Origin: a bacterium
Lineage (GTDB): Bacteria > SZUA-79 > Acidulodesulfobacterales > Acidulodesulfobacteraceae
Assembly (NCBI GenBank): GCA_003232385.1
Contig: QIJE01000036.1
Span: forward strand, 1 to 45,863
Length of the DNA: 45,863 nucleotides
Reading direction: 5' to 3'
In this document: positions 1 to 8,677 of the stretch, piece after piece
Position numbering within the stretch: the first letter of the stretch is position 1
How the letters are laid out: each line of letters starts with the position of its first letter
Notes under the pieces: generated by a model
Databases searched by the model: none
Told to the model about the DNA's origin: nothing
Seen by the model: the letters and a program-made list of their open reading frames with translations, nothing else
Program-made: the position numbers and the translations under genes

Positions 1-216
1 CATTGAACCCGAGGTATCTAAAAATATCAGCACATTGGGATTATTAAGGTTTGTAAGTAAAGAGGTGTCCGATGCGTAAGACTGCCCGACGAATAAATTA
101 AAACCTAAAAATATTATAAGAATAACCGCAGAGATTATTGTTTTAAAAAATCGTGATTGCCTCATTCTTTCATCGGATTCGTCATATTTGCCGATCTTAG
201 TGATTTTTCTATTCAT
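1..216 (-). CDS. pilY1: PilY1-like type IV pilus tip adhesin, N-terminus only
   Basis: Only the first 72 codons are in the window; the gene runs off the left edge. ATG at 216 follows a strong GGAGGGG ribosome site. A basic N-terminus and a hydrophobic stretch (about residues 26-45) ending in SYA look like a Sec signal peptide. The last residues in view, VLIFLDTSGSM, carry the DxSxS metal-binding (MIDAS) motif that opens a von Willebrand factor A domain. A secreted vWA protein directly after pilV-, pilW- and pilX-like genes fits PilY1, the pilus-tip adhesin and regulator of pilus extension. The C-terminal beta-propeller is not visible, so another vWA surface protein remains possible. Confidence 0.72.
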   Translation of the reverse strand, partial: MNRKITKIGKYDESDERMRQSRFFKTIISAVILIIFLGFNLFVGQSYASDTSLLTNLNNPNVLIFLDTSGSM

Positions 217-257
217 CCCCTCCCCTCCCATTTTTTAAGTCCTCGCCGGAACCCTCT

Positions 258-851
258 TTAGTAGCCCTCATGGACGGGTCCGTAACTAAACGTCATTCCG
301 GTTCTAACCGTCTTTGAAGCGCTTTGATTCTGCGCTATAGTGTCATTCTTCCCGCTATAAAAGTAGTATGTTAAACTATAACCGGGGAAACTCCCGTAGG
401 CTCCTTCATACTCAAAGCCGAATTTCCCGCCATCTACCGTAAAACCGAGAATGTTAGAAAACCCGGGATCTATATTTGCCTTAGTCAATTCAATATACTT
501 GCCGCTTTGTTGAAGCATACCGTTTACGGCAGGCGTATAATAATAGATATTCGCTATGGGCAGTCCTATCCCTGCGTTGGTTTGCCGATCTGTATCCAAC
601 TGAGAAATAGCAATATTCATAGCCGAATTAGATATATTCAATACCTGCTCGGAAGACGTATAATCTCCGGCATTGATAATATCCGAGCCGGTAGATTCGA
701 TGGCTATCGCGGCCAATATCCCCAATATTGCGATAACTAATATTACGACAACTAAGGTTATACCGCGATTATTATTTAATACCCTATTTGTCCGCTGAGA
801 ATCGTTGGTTTTTAAATCATATTTTTTGCTTTTAAAATATTTATTTATCAT
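258..851 (-). CDS. pilX: PilX-like minor pilin
   Basis: 197 residues. A 30-residue basic leader ends in NNNRG and is followed by ITLVVVILVIAILG, the prepilin-peptidase cleavage site plus hydrophobic helix of a type IV pilin. Position +5 after the cleavage Gly is Val instead of the usual Glu, as in many PilX_N proteins. The rest is a poorly conserved soluble domain. Minor pilins prime pilus assembly at the inner membrane and carry PilY1 to the tip. The gene starts 2 bases after the pilW-like gene and precedes pilY1, so the four genes form one minus-strand operon. Family and position support PilX; the exact name is by context. Confidence 0.7.
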   Translation of the reverse strand: MINKYFKSKKYDLKTNDSQRTNRVLNNNRGITLVVVILVIAILGILAAIAIESTGSDIINAGDYTSSEQVLNISNSAMNIAISQLDTDRQTNAGIGLPIANIYYYTPAVNGMLQQSGKYIELTKANIDPGFSNILGFTVDGGKFGFEYEGAYGSFPGYSLTYYFYSGKNDTIAQNQSASKTVRTGMTFSYGPVHEGY

Positions 852-853
852 AT

Positions 854-1957
854 TTATCTTCCGTAATAAACGTTTCTTAAAAAGACGTTAGAATTAAGAA
901 CCTTTAATACGTTATTTCCCACAATCTGTCCCGCATTCCCCTTAGCATCGGCTCCGTTAGGATTGGAATTATACGGAACATGAACGCTGTAGGAAGGCGA
1001 ATCGGACAGCGCTACATTAGATTCGCCGGTGATGGAAATATCATATGCATAAGGCTGGGGAGGTTTATGTTGGTTTTCCAGCTTCTTGAACGCCGAAACT
1101 TTAAAATTATTTACGTAGTCGCTGAGCATAACGGTGGTATTTGCCACGCATATCGGAGCCGTATAGTCTGAGGGAGCCTTTTCAATTATAATCGGATTCA
1201 CTGTGCATTTATACAAATTCCCGGGAATATCAAACGGGGGATTGAAATTATAGACGGTATTTCCCCAATAAAACAATACCTGGTTTACCACTGATACGTC
1301 GCCGCCACCGATGCTCCTCGGGGGTACGGGATTAGCCGCACACATGCCTCCCTTTCCGGGGTTTACCTGTATACTGCCGGGATTTTTTTGAACCGACGTT
1401 ACGCAAAAAACTATGGGCGGTGCCGGAAGCGGGCTGCCATTGAGCGGAATAGAGTTCGTAATGTTCAATGTTTGACCGGCATAAAAATTATTTATGTTGC
1501 AAGAACCGCTCAAATCAAACTCCGACGATGCCGCACTTGCGTTTGCATTAGACACCGGGGTTAACGTGCATGGATTGGAACCGTTGACTATAGTATCGTA
1601 ACTGACCAAAATTTCATAAGGATTAGTCGGATATTCCGGTTTTACAATCTGCACGGGAGGAACGGCGTCTTTCTGGATAAAATATTTTTGTCCATAATCA
1701 AAACCGGCCATCCGAAACGAATACCTAACCGTACCAAACGCCATATTAAGCCTTTGCTGCTCTGTTGAAACGGAGCGACTGAGCCTTATAACCCCCGACT
1801 GAGTCAGCAAAATAAATCCCGCTGCGGCAACAATTATCACGGAAATAGCTAATGCTACGATAAGCTCTATCATAGTGAACCCGCTTGAGTTCGGAACAAC
1901 GGGCCTCTTTGCCGTATGAGGTTTGACGAAATCCTTTATTTTTGCTTTTAATTTCAT
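854..1957 (-). CDS. pilW: PilW-like minor pilin
   Basis: 367 residues, a usual length for PilW. The leader ends in NSSG and is followed by FTMIELIVALAIS, a classic class III signal peptide with Glu at +5 and a 20-residue hydrophobic helix. The large C-terminal domain has scattered cysteines and Pro/Asn-rich loops typical of these minor pilins. It would sit in the initiation complex of the type IV pilus with PilV and PilX. It lies between the pilV-like gene (37-base gap) and the pilX-like gene (2-base gap). No strong ribosome site is seen before the ATG at 1957, so an internal start is possible, but the leader needs this start or one close to it. Confidence 0.72.
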   Translation of the reverse strand: MKLKAKIKDFVKPHTAKRPVVPNSSGFTMIELIVALAISVIIVAAAGFILLTQSGVIRLSRSVSTEQQRLNMAFGTVRYSFRMAGFDYGQKYFIQKDAVPPVQIVKPEYPTNPYEILVSYDTIVNGSNPCTLTPVSNANASAASSEFDLSGSCNINNFYAGQTLNITNSIPLNGSPLPAPPIVFCVTSVQKNPGSIQVNPGKGGMCAANPVPPRSIGGGDVSVVNQVLFYWGNTVYNFNPPFDIPGNLYKCTVNPIIIEKAPSDYTAPICVANTTVMLSDYVNNFKVSAFKKLENQHKPPQPYAYDISITGESNVALSDSPSYSVHVPYNSNPNGADAKGNAGQIVGNNVLKVLNSNVFLRNVYYGR

Positions 1958-1994
1958 TTTATAATGTTTGCATATAATATAATAAACAAATTAT

Positions 1995-2495
1995 TTATGA
2001 AATTATATCGTTCATTACTATAATATGCCTTCCTATATCCCGCCAGCCGACTTCAATCTGAGCATTAATAAGGGTCGAGGAGAAAGGATTGGGATTATTG
2101 AAAAAATTAATAGTAACGGTATAGGGAATCGTAACGCCTAAAGAAGAATCTGGGGCGTGGCCGCCTTTGCTTAAAGCCTCCGTGATACAAGATGTCACGG
2201 TATTTCTTTTATCCGGAGTAGACACAGTAGGATTTACCGTATAAGTGTACGTCCACGGACTTATTTGCGGAAAATTTTGCAATATTCCGCTTGTTCTAAG
2301 GCAATTAAGCTGACTGACTTCCGCCTGCGCAATAGCGGTTGCGGTATTTATTTTACCCGCCGCAGCGTTGTTATTGGTGAGTACAAGCGCCAATGCTATT
2401 ACCCCCAAAAAGCCGATAGCAAGAACCACCATCGCAATCATAACCTCTAACAACGATGCACCGTTATCGTTATTTTTAAAATCGACTAAATTCAT
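1995..2495 (-). CDS. pilV: PilV-like minor pilin
   Basis: 166 residues. The short leader MNLVDFKNNDNG is followed by ASLLEVMIAMVVLAIGFLG: Gly at -1, Glu at +5, and the VLAIG(x)LG pattern common in PilV (type IV pilus modification protein). It is the first gene of the minus-strand minor-pilin operon in this window and is divergent from ssb. The 238 bases between the two genes are AT-rich and must hold both promoters. No FimT/GspH-like pilin gene is seen upstream, so the cluster is shorter than in Pseudomonas. Confidence 0.72.
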   Translation of the reverse strand: MNLVDFKNNDNGASLLEVMIAMVVLAIGFLGVIALALVLTNNNAAAGKINTATAIAQAEVSQLNCLRTSGILQNFPQISPWTYTYTVNPTVSTPDKRNTVTSCITEALSKGGHAPDSSLGVTIPYTVTINFFNNPNPFSSTLINAQIEVGWRDIGRHIIVMNDIIS

Positions 2496-2652
2496 AATAA
2501 ATCAATTTAATGAATCCGATTTACTTTTAAAACAAAAAGCTATTTTAAATTATACTATAATATTTATAAAAGTGAAATAACCAAATAAAATGTAATTATT
2601 AATTTAACAAAATTGCAACATAAACGTAATAAAAATTTAAAACAATTTTAAC

Positions 2653-2681
2653 TTGCCAAAATAATCGACTTAAATTATCAT
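2653..2681 (+). promoter_or_regulatory. Candidate sigma-70 promoter of ssb
   Basis: TTGCCA at 2653-2658, a 17-base spacer and TATCAT at 2676-2681 lie about 50 bases before the ssb start. This is pattern reading only; the region is AT-rich, so chance matches are possible. Confidence 0.45.
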
Positions 2682-2733
2682 ATAAGCTGTAAATGGTTTT
2701 TTTAATTTTATAATTAAATTTTGGAGGTATTAT

Positions 2734-3162
2734 ATGGGGAGTCTTAACAAAGCGCTTTTAATAGGTAATTTAGGGAAAGACCCGGAGCTCCGCTACACGC
2801 CGGACGGTCTTGCGATTTTAAGTTTCTCTATTGCCACGACTGAATATTTTAACGACAAATCCGGTTCTAAAACCGAAAGAACTACTTGGCATAATATTAC
2901 CGTTTTCGGAAAGATGGGGCAGAGTATCGCAAATTACTTAACAAAAGGAAAACAGGTTTTTATCGAGGGCAAGATAAGAAACTCTTCTTATGACGATAAA
3001 GAGGGGATTAAAAGATACAAAACAGATATAGTTGCGAGCAATATCGTCTTGCTGGGTGCCAAGGGCGGCGGCGGCGACAACGGCTATACCGCTCAGAAAA
3101 AAAACACCGAAAATGATTTTAATCCGGCAGACAAACAAGAAGACGACGATATTCCGTTTTAA
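2734..3162 (+). CDS. ssb: Single-stranded DNA-binding protein
   Basis: 142 residues. The N-terminal OB fold (residues 1-105) opens with MGSLNKALLIGNLGKDPELRY, a match to bacterial SSB. A Gly- and Asn-rich linker follows, and the protein ends in the acidic tip DDDIPF that recruits replication and repair partners. It protects single-stranded DNA as a homotetramer. ATG at 2734 follows a good TTTTGGAGG ribosome site. It is a single gene that converges on glnA and shares a terminator with it. It is not next to rpsF or rpsR, as ssb often is. Confidence 0.95.
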   Translation: MGSLNKALLIGNLGKDPELRYTPDGLAILSFSIATTEYFNDKSGSKTERTTWHNITVFGKMGQSIANYLTKGKQVFIEGKIRNSSYDDKEGIKRYKTDIVASNIVLLGAKGGGGDNGYTAQKKNTENDFNPADKQEDDDIPF

Positions 3163-3286
3163 GGTACGCTTGATAATAAAGCGTAACAATCAGATTTTAC
3201 ATATAAATAACGAAAATACGATACGTCATTAAACGAATTCGGTTGAGAGAATGCACAACATAAGATGACTTATCGTATTGTAAAAT

Positions 3287-3329
3287 AAAAAGGCATTATA
3301 CCTTTAACAGAGAGGTATAATGCCTTTTT
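3287..3329. terminator. Bidirectional terminator between ssb and glnA
   Basis: Perfect 17-bp stem (3287-3303 with 3313-3329) and a 9-base loop. The arms begin with AAAAA and end with TTTTT, so each strand ends in a U-run: a shared intrinsic terminator for the convergent ssb and glnA transcripts. Confidence 0.93.
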
Positions 3330-3342
3330 ATATCAAACGTTG

Positions 3343-4755
3343 TTAAATATCGTAATACAATGCAAATTCATATGGAACCGGTCTCGTACGAATGGGGATG
3401 ACGTCATTTTCCATCTTGCGGTCAATCCATGCCCGAACGATGTCCTCGTTAAATACATCTCCCTGAAGCAGAAACTCATGGTCTTTATCGAGCTCTTTTA
3501 ACGCTTCTTCTAAGGAACCGGGAGCAACAGGGATACCCTTAAGTTCCTCATTGGACAGGGTGAATAAATCACTATCGGTAGGCTTGCCCGGATTAATCTT
3601 GTTGACTATGCCGTCAATACCCGCCAAAAGCATTGCGGAAAAAGCAAGGTAACAATTTGCAGTCGGGTCGGGTGTCCTATATTCTATCCTTTTTGTCCCG
3701 GGAGATTTAGAATACATCGGAATTCTGACGGCGGCGCTCCTGTTTCGTGAGGAATAAACAAAATTGACGGGCGCTTCAAAACCGGGTATTAATCTCTTAT
3801 ACGAATTTGTCGTCGGATTGGTAAAAGCGCACAAAGCCTTTGCATGCTTTAATATACCGCCGATATAATAAACTGCAATCTCCGACAATCCGGCATATTC
3901 TTTACCGGCAAAAAGCGGTTGTCCGTTTTTCCATAGAGATTGGTGAACATGCATACCGGAGCCGTTATCGCTGAAAAGAGGTTTCGGCATAAAAGTAGCG
4001 GTCTTATCGTATCTTCTCGCCACATTCTTGACTATATACTTGTACCACATGAAGCTGTCGCCCATGGACATTAAAGAATCGAATCGCATGTCTATTTCGG
4101 CTTGACCGCCGGTTGCAACTTCATGATGAGCCGCTTCCACTCTAATGCCCACATTTTGCAGCTCTAAAACTATTTCATTCCTGATATCCGTCTGAGTATC
4201 AAGCGGAGAAACAGGGAAATACCCTTCCTTATGTCTCGGCTTATGTCCCAAATTAGGCATCTCGTCTCTGCCGCTGTTCCATATACCTTCTTCGGAATCG
4301 ATATAATAATAACCGCTGTTTACAGTCTGGTCATATCTTATGTCGTCAAAAATAAAAAATTCCGCTTCCGGACCAAAGTATACTGTATCCGCAATACCCG
4401 TTGATTTCAAATATTCTTCCGCCTTCTTGGCAATGTAACGCGGATCCCTGTCATAATACTTTTCCGTAATAGGGTCCTTAATATTGCAAGTCAAAGATAA
4501 CGTTTTAGCCTCTATAAAATTATCTATTACGGCAGTAGAAGCATCCGGCATAATAAGCATGTCCGAAGTATCAATTGCCTTCCAACCCCTTATACTCGAA
4601 CCGTCGAATCCGAAACCCTCTTCGAACGACTCTCTTGAGACTTCACTAACGGGTACGGTAAAATGTTGCCATGTTCCGAGAAGGTCGCAGAACTTTACAT
4701 CGATAAACTGAACCCCCTGCTCTTCAATAAATTGCATTACTTCGTTTTCCGTCAT
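3343..4755 (-). CDS. glnA: Glutamine synthetase, type I
   Basis: 470 residues, the length of dodecameric GSI. It makes glutamine from glutamate, ammonia and ATP in the cytoplasm. Visible motifs: the N-terminal [10 protein letters not shown] region (about residues 50-60), the ATP/metal region [26 protein letters not shown] and the C-terminal EFALYY. At the adenylylation loop E. coli has NLYDLP; this protein has DLFTLS, placing Phe at residue 398 where Tyr is expected, so GlnE-type adenylylation should not be possible. It follows glnB by 51 bases and shares its sigma-54 promoter. It ends in a strong terminator shared with ssb. Confidence 0.96.
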   Translation of the reverse strand: MTENEVMQFIEEQGVQFIDVKFCDLLGTWQHFTVPVSEVSRESFEEGFGFDGSSIRGWKAIDTSDMLIMPDASTAVIDNFIEAKTLSLTCNIKDPITEKYYDRDPRYIAKKAEEYLKSTGIADTVYFGPEAEFFIFDDIRYDQTVNSGYYYIDSEEGIWNSGRDEMPNLGHKPRHKEGYFPVSPLDTQTDIRNEIVLELQNVGIRVEAAHHEVATGGQAEIDMRFDSLMSMGDSFMWYKYIVKNVARRYDKTATFMPKPLFSDNGSGMHVHQSLWKNGQPLFAGKEYAGLSEIAVYYIGGILKHAKALCAFTNPTTNSYKRLIPGFEAPVNFVYSSRNRSAAVRIPMYSKSPGTKRIEYRTPDPTANCYLAFSAMLLAGIDGIVNKINPGKPTDSDLFTLSNEELKGIPVAPGSLEEALKELDKDHEFLLQGDVFNEDIVRAWIDRKMENDVIPIRTRPVPYEFALYYDI

Positions 4756-4806
4756 TTTCCCTCCAAAAAAAATTAAACAATTAGAATTTATTTAAATAAT
4801 AAAAAA

Positions 4807-5157
<351 letters not shown>

Positions 5158-5167
5158 CTAAATTTTT

Positions 5168-5183
5168 AGCAATAAACATGCCA
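5168..5183 (-). promoter_or_regulatory. Sigma-54 (-24/-12) promoter of glnB-glnA
   Basis: On the minus strand the site reads TGGCATG-TTTA-TTGCT, a full match to the RpoN consensus TGGCAYRNNNNTTGCW. It lies 23 bases before the glnB start, placing transcription start near 5157. This implies activation by an enhancer-binding protein such as NtrC. Confidence 0.88.
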
Positions 5184-5231
5184 TGTTATTATAAAGAAAA
5201 CCCGACAAGAATGTAAAATCAATTATAAAAA

Positions 5232-5278
5232 TGCATAAAAATTACACAACGACAAAAAAAATGTATAAAAATTACACA
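5232..5278. promoter_or_regulatory. Tandem activator-like sites upstream of the glnBA promoter
   Basis: Two 17-base near-dyads, at 5232-5248 and 5262-5278, differ at one position. On the minus strand they read TGTGTA-N5-TATRCA, the same 6-5-6 layout as NtrC sites (TGCACC-N5-GGTGCA) but with different half-sites. Their centres are 30 bp apart, about three helical turns, and about 83 and 113 bp upstream of the predicted sigma-54 start, where enhancers usually lie. Identification of the bound regulator is inference. Confidence 0.6.
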
Positions 5279-5283
5279 TACAT

Positions 5284-5769
5284 TTAATTTCTAAAATTTA
5301 TATAAGAGAGTTCTACGTCCAACGGAAAGGATTTTAAATCGGCAATAATACTTTGAAGCCCGTTTTTGGATTTAGAACTGACCCTGAGGTGGTCCTTGAG
5401 ATTTTCTATCGCCGCCTTAGGATCGACCTTTTTTATCTCATCTATTATTTTTTTCGATGAATCTTTGTTTACGCCCTCTTTAATCTCTATCTCTTGACGC
5501 ATCATTCCCTTCGATGCCTTTTCTTTCTTTTTGAACTCTAAGAACTTCACGGAAACTCCGCGCCTTATAAGCTTTCCTTTTAGTATATCTACGACGGCAT
5601 CTAATTTATAATCGTCGTCTCCCAGTAATATAAGAATATTATCTTGTCTCTTTATTTCACTTTTCGTCCCTTTAAAATCATACCTGCCCGTCATTTCTTT
5701 TATAGCCTGATTAATGGCATTATCTACTTCCTGAAGGTCGGCTTTGGAAACTATATCAAAGGATGGCAT
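5284..5769 (-). CDS. yajQ: YajQ family nucleotide-binding protein
   Basis: 161 residues, full length for the family (UPF0234). It opens with MPSFDIVSKADLQEVDNAINQ and the TGRYDFKG motif and ends in DVELSYINFRN, all hallmarks of YajQ. Family members bind cyclic-di-GMP or other nucleotides or RNA and act in the cytoplasm; the target here is unknown. It is the last gene of the serS-ftsK-lolA-yajQ run and lies just upstream of the glnB promoter region. Confidence 0.93.
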   Translation of the reverse strand: MPSFDIVSKADLQEVDNAINQAIKEMTGRYDFKGTKSEIKRQDNILILLGDDDYKLDAVVDILKGKLIRRGVSVKFLEFKKKEKASKGMMRQEIEIKEGVNKDSSKKIIDEIKKVDPKAAIENLKDHLRVSSKSKNGLQSIIADLKSFPLDVELSYINFRN

Positions 5770-5801
5770 TTTAATCTCCGTCTTAAATTTAAGATTAGTT
5801 T

Positions 5802-6479
5802 TTATCGATTCTCTTTCATGATTTCATAATCCAAGGGAAAATGAATGCTAAAAACAGAATCTTTAATATACTCGTTAAGTTTTACGTCTTTATAGCGGAA
5901 CATTATTATCTGCCCCTGATACGTAATAATTTTCAATGATTCCACCTTAAAATTCTTTCCGTTAAAATCTATATAAATCCTTTTTGCCCTTTGTATCACT
6001 AACGGCTTTAGTTCTATTGTTACGGTTCCGGAACCAGAATTCGCCGATACGGCCTCAACTTTAAAATATTTCGTTAAATTACCCAAAACTTCAACGACAT
6101 TGGGCGGAAACCCACCCTTTTTCTTTCCCATATTTATGACCGAAACTTTTTTTATTTGATTATTAACAATATAAAGCTTATTATTTTTAAAAATCTGCTT
6201 TTTATGAAACGGGTATTCATAAAACCATGTCATACCATCCCCGTGTTTGTAATAGAAATATCCCTTAAAAACCATATTTTGCGAATAACCGGGTATTATT
6301 TCCTTTTGATAAAAATATGCACTCATTGAATGCACGTTTTTATATCTGCTTTCTATTTTCTTAATTATAGGATTTGACGGGGGAGCGGCATAAGATGTTT
6401 GCGCAAAACCTAACGAAAACAAAAAAGGCAGAATTAAGAAATAAATAAAGAACCTCATAATCATACTATTGCCATTCAC
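5802..6479 (-). CDS. lolA: LolA-family periplasmic lipoprotein carrier
   Basis: 225 residues. A hydrophobic signal peptide (about residues 9-31) ends in SYA. The body, beginning IIKKIESRYKNVHSMSAYFYQKE, matches the LolA fold, which carries lipoproteins from the LolCDE complex across the periplasm to the outer membrane. Start is GTG at 6479, overlapping the ftsK stop by 4 bases (GTGA), with an AGGAG site 9 bases upstream; ATGs at codons 6 and 8 are alternatives. Position just after ftsK is a common order for lolA. Sequence is divergent, so the family is surer than the exact partner set. Confidence 0.82.
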   Translation of the reverse strand: MNGNSMIMRFFIYFLILPFLFSLGFAQTSYAAPPSNPIIKKIESRYKNVHSMSAYFYQKEIIPGYSQNMVFKGYFYYKHGDGMTWFYEYPFHKKQIFKNNKLYIVNNQIKKVSVINMGKKKGGFPPNVVEVLGNLTKYFKVEAVSANSGSGTVTIELKPLVIQRAKRIYIDFNGKNFKVESLKIITYQGQIIMFRYKDVKLNEYIKDSVFSIHFPLDYEIMKENR

Positions 6480-8674
6480 CTTGACGTTCTCCTTTTTTTT
6501 GCCAATATTCCGTCGTTTTGAAGCCTCTCCATAATCCTCGCCGCCCTGTTAAAACCTATGCGAAACCTCCTTTGGATATATGATATGGAAATACCGTCCC
6601 CGCCGTCAGAGGCTTGGACCATATTTATAACCTCATTATATATCTCATCGTCGGGGTCGTCCGTAATTATTCTATCAAAATTACCGACATTGTCAAATTC
6701 ATTTATTAATCTTTCGTCTTTCTGGGATGGAAAATTCTTTTCCTTTATAAATTCCAACACCTTTTTAATCTCGTCTTCGGAAATATAAGAACCGTGAATC
6801 CTGAAAAGCCTATTTTGTCCGGGGGGCATAAAAAGCATGTCTCCGTTCCCAAGAAGGTCTTCCGCCCCGTTGGCGTCCAATATCGTCCTCGAATCTATTT
6901 TAGAAGAGACTAAAAATGCAATACGGGAGGACATATTTGCCTTAATAACACCGGTAACGACGTTAACCGAGGGTCTCTGTGTAGCAATTATAAGATGAAT
7001 TCCGCATGCCCTCGCCATCTGGGAAAGCCTTATTATCGAAGTCTCTATATCCTTCGGACTTGCAAGCATTAAGTCGCTCAACTCGTCTATTACGATTACC
7101 AAATAAGGCATGCATTTTAAATCCTGTTTCCTGGACATTTCGTTAAACTGCTCTATATTCTTAACGCCTGCAGCCTGTAGTTTTATGTATCTTGCTTCCA
7201 TTTCCGAAACCGCCCACTTAAGAGCGATGCCCGCTTTTTTCGCATCATAAATCACGTCGCTTATCAGATGAGGCAAATTTTCAAACGGTGTCAATTCCAA
7301 TCTTTTGGGATCAATCATTAAAAAATTAAGTTCTTCATAGCTCGCCTTGAAAAGAAGGCTTAATATTAATGTATTGATGAATACGCTTTTTCCCGCCCCC
7401 GTCGCTCCGGCTATTAATAAATGAGGTGCTTTTGCGATATCGAACGAAATATCGGCTCCGGTCGTATTTTTACCTAAAATTATCGTAAGCAAAGACTTTG
7501 AATCTATGAAATCCTTGGAATTCAAAATTTCCGAAAATAAAACCATCTCTCTCTTGTTATTAGGAACTTCAATGCCTATGGCGGATTTGCCTTCAATAAC
7601 CCCGGACATTCTCACGGGCTTAGATTTTAAAGCCATAGTAAGGTCTTCCGATAGAGATAAGATTTTCCCCACCTTAACGCCGCTTACCGGCTCAAACTCA
7701 TACATAGTTATAATGGGTCCGGGGTTTATTCCGGTAACCTTCCCTTTAACTCCGAAATCCATTAATTTTTTTTCGATTAGTGCCGCATTTCCCAAGAGAG
7801 ATAATTTATCCGGTCTTTGAACGTCTTTCGCTATTCTTTCGATATTGATTAGGGAAATAGGTGGAATTTTAGATTTTCTATCATCTATGAAATCGAATGT
7901 TCCGACCTTCTCCTTGATAGATTCTTCGTTCGCTTCGGTAACATCGTCTCTTCCGTCCAAGTTGTCTATCAGGTCTTCCCTCGAACCGCCGAATAATTCT
8001 TTGTTTATGATAAAACTTTTTTTCCTCTTCTTAAACCCTTTCCTTTTTTCTATTTTTAATCTTAATGAAGAAAAAAATGCGGCTAATTCTCTCGGTAAAA
8101 CACTCAATTTAAATAATCTCATTTCTTTTATATACACCTTAAGCATATTGTAGGCACGATAATAATACCCGAAAAGGCTTTTAAGTCCGATTCTTTTAAA
8201 AATAAAATAGATCGAAATTATAAAAAGTATAAAGCCTATTATTACGCTTCCGGCTTCTCCGAAAAATTTAAGAAGATAGCCGTAAATCCCGCCGCCGATT
8301 AAACCGCCGCCGGATGTTATGAATCCATGATATGAAATTTCCGGAAATAATAGGCTTAAAAAAATCAAAGCGGTAAGGAACGCGGTAAAAATTCCGGCAT
8401 GAAACCGTAAGCTGAATGTTCTATTCAATATCAAGAATATACCTGCCGATAAAATAAGAAGAACTATTAAAAAAGAAGACATTCCGAATGCGATTAGAAA
8501 ATAGTTAGACAGAATACCACCGAAAAACCCGCCTAAATTAATCTCTCGTGCGGTAGAAATCGAATATGAATTATAGGTTTCCTGAAGTATATTATAAGAA
8601 TAGAGAGATAGAAAGGAATATACGGAAAAAAATACTATCAAGACTCCAAATATTATTCTTTTGCCGCTTGACAT
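6476..8674 (-). CDS. ftsK: DNA translocase FtsK/SpoIIIE
   Basis: 732 residues. The N-terminal 160 residues form about four membrane helices, followed by a short Lys-rich linker and the alpha-beta motor domain with Walker A GATGAGKSVF and the Walker B region YLVIVIDELSDL. The C-terminal 65 residues are the winged-helix gamma domain (ISISYIQRRFRIGFNRAARIMERL) that reads KOPS-type sequences. FtsK pumps chromosome ends through the division septum and helps dimer resolution. It is on the short side because the linker is short. It sits 3 bases after serS and overlaps lolA. Confidence 0.96.
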   Translation of the reverse strand: MSSGKRIIFGVLIVFFSVYSFLSLYSYNILQETYNSYSISTAREINLGGFFGGILSNYFLIAFGMSSFLIVLLILSAGIFLILNRTFSLRFHAGIFTAFLTALIFLSLLFPEISYHGFITSGGGLIGGGIYGYLLKFFGEAGSVIIGFILFIISIYFIFKRIGLKSLFGYYYRAYNMLKVYIKEMRLFKLSVLPRELAAFFSSLRLKIEKRKGFKKRKKSFIINKELFGGSREDLIDNLDGRDDVTEANEESIKEKVGTFDFIDDRKSKIPPISLINIERIAKDVQRPDKLSLLGNAALIEKKLMDFGVKGKVTGINPGPIITMYEFEPVSGVKVGKILSLSEDLTMALKSKPVRMSGVIEGKSAIGIEVPNNKREMVLFSEILNSKDFIDSKSLLTIILGKNTTGADISFDIAKAPHLLIAGATGAGKSVFINTLILSLLFKASYEELNFLMIDPKRLELTPFENLPHLISDVIYDAKKAGIALKWAVSEMEARYIKLQAAGVKNIEQFNEMSRKQDLKCMPYLVIVIDELSDLMLASPKDIETSIIRLSQMARACGIHLIIATQRPSVNVVTGVIKANMSSRIAFLVSSKIDSRTILDANGAEDLLGNGDMLFMPPGQNRLFRIHGSYISEDEIKKVLEFIKEKNFPSQKDERLINEFDNVGNFDRIITDDPDDEIYNEVINMVQASDGGDGISISYIQRRFRIGFNRAARIMERLQNDGILAKKRRTSR

Positions 8675-8677
8675 AAT

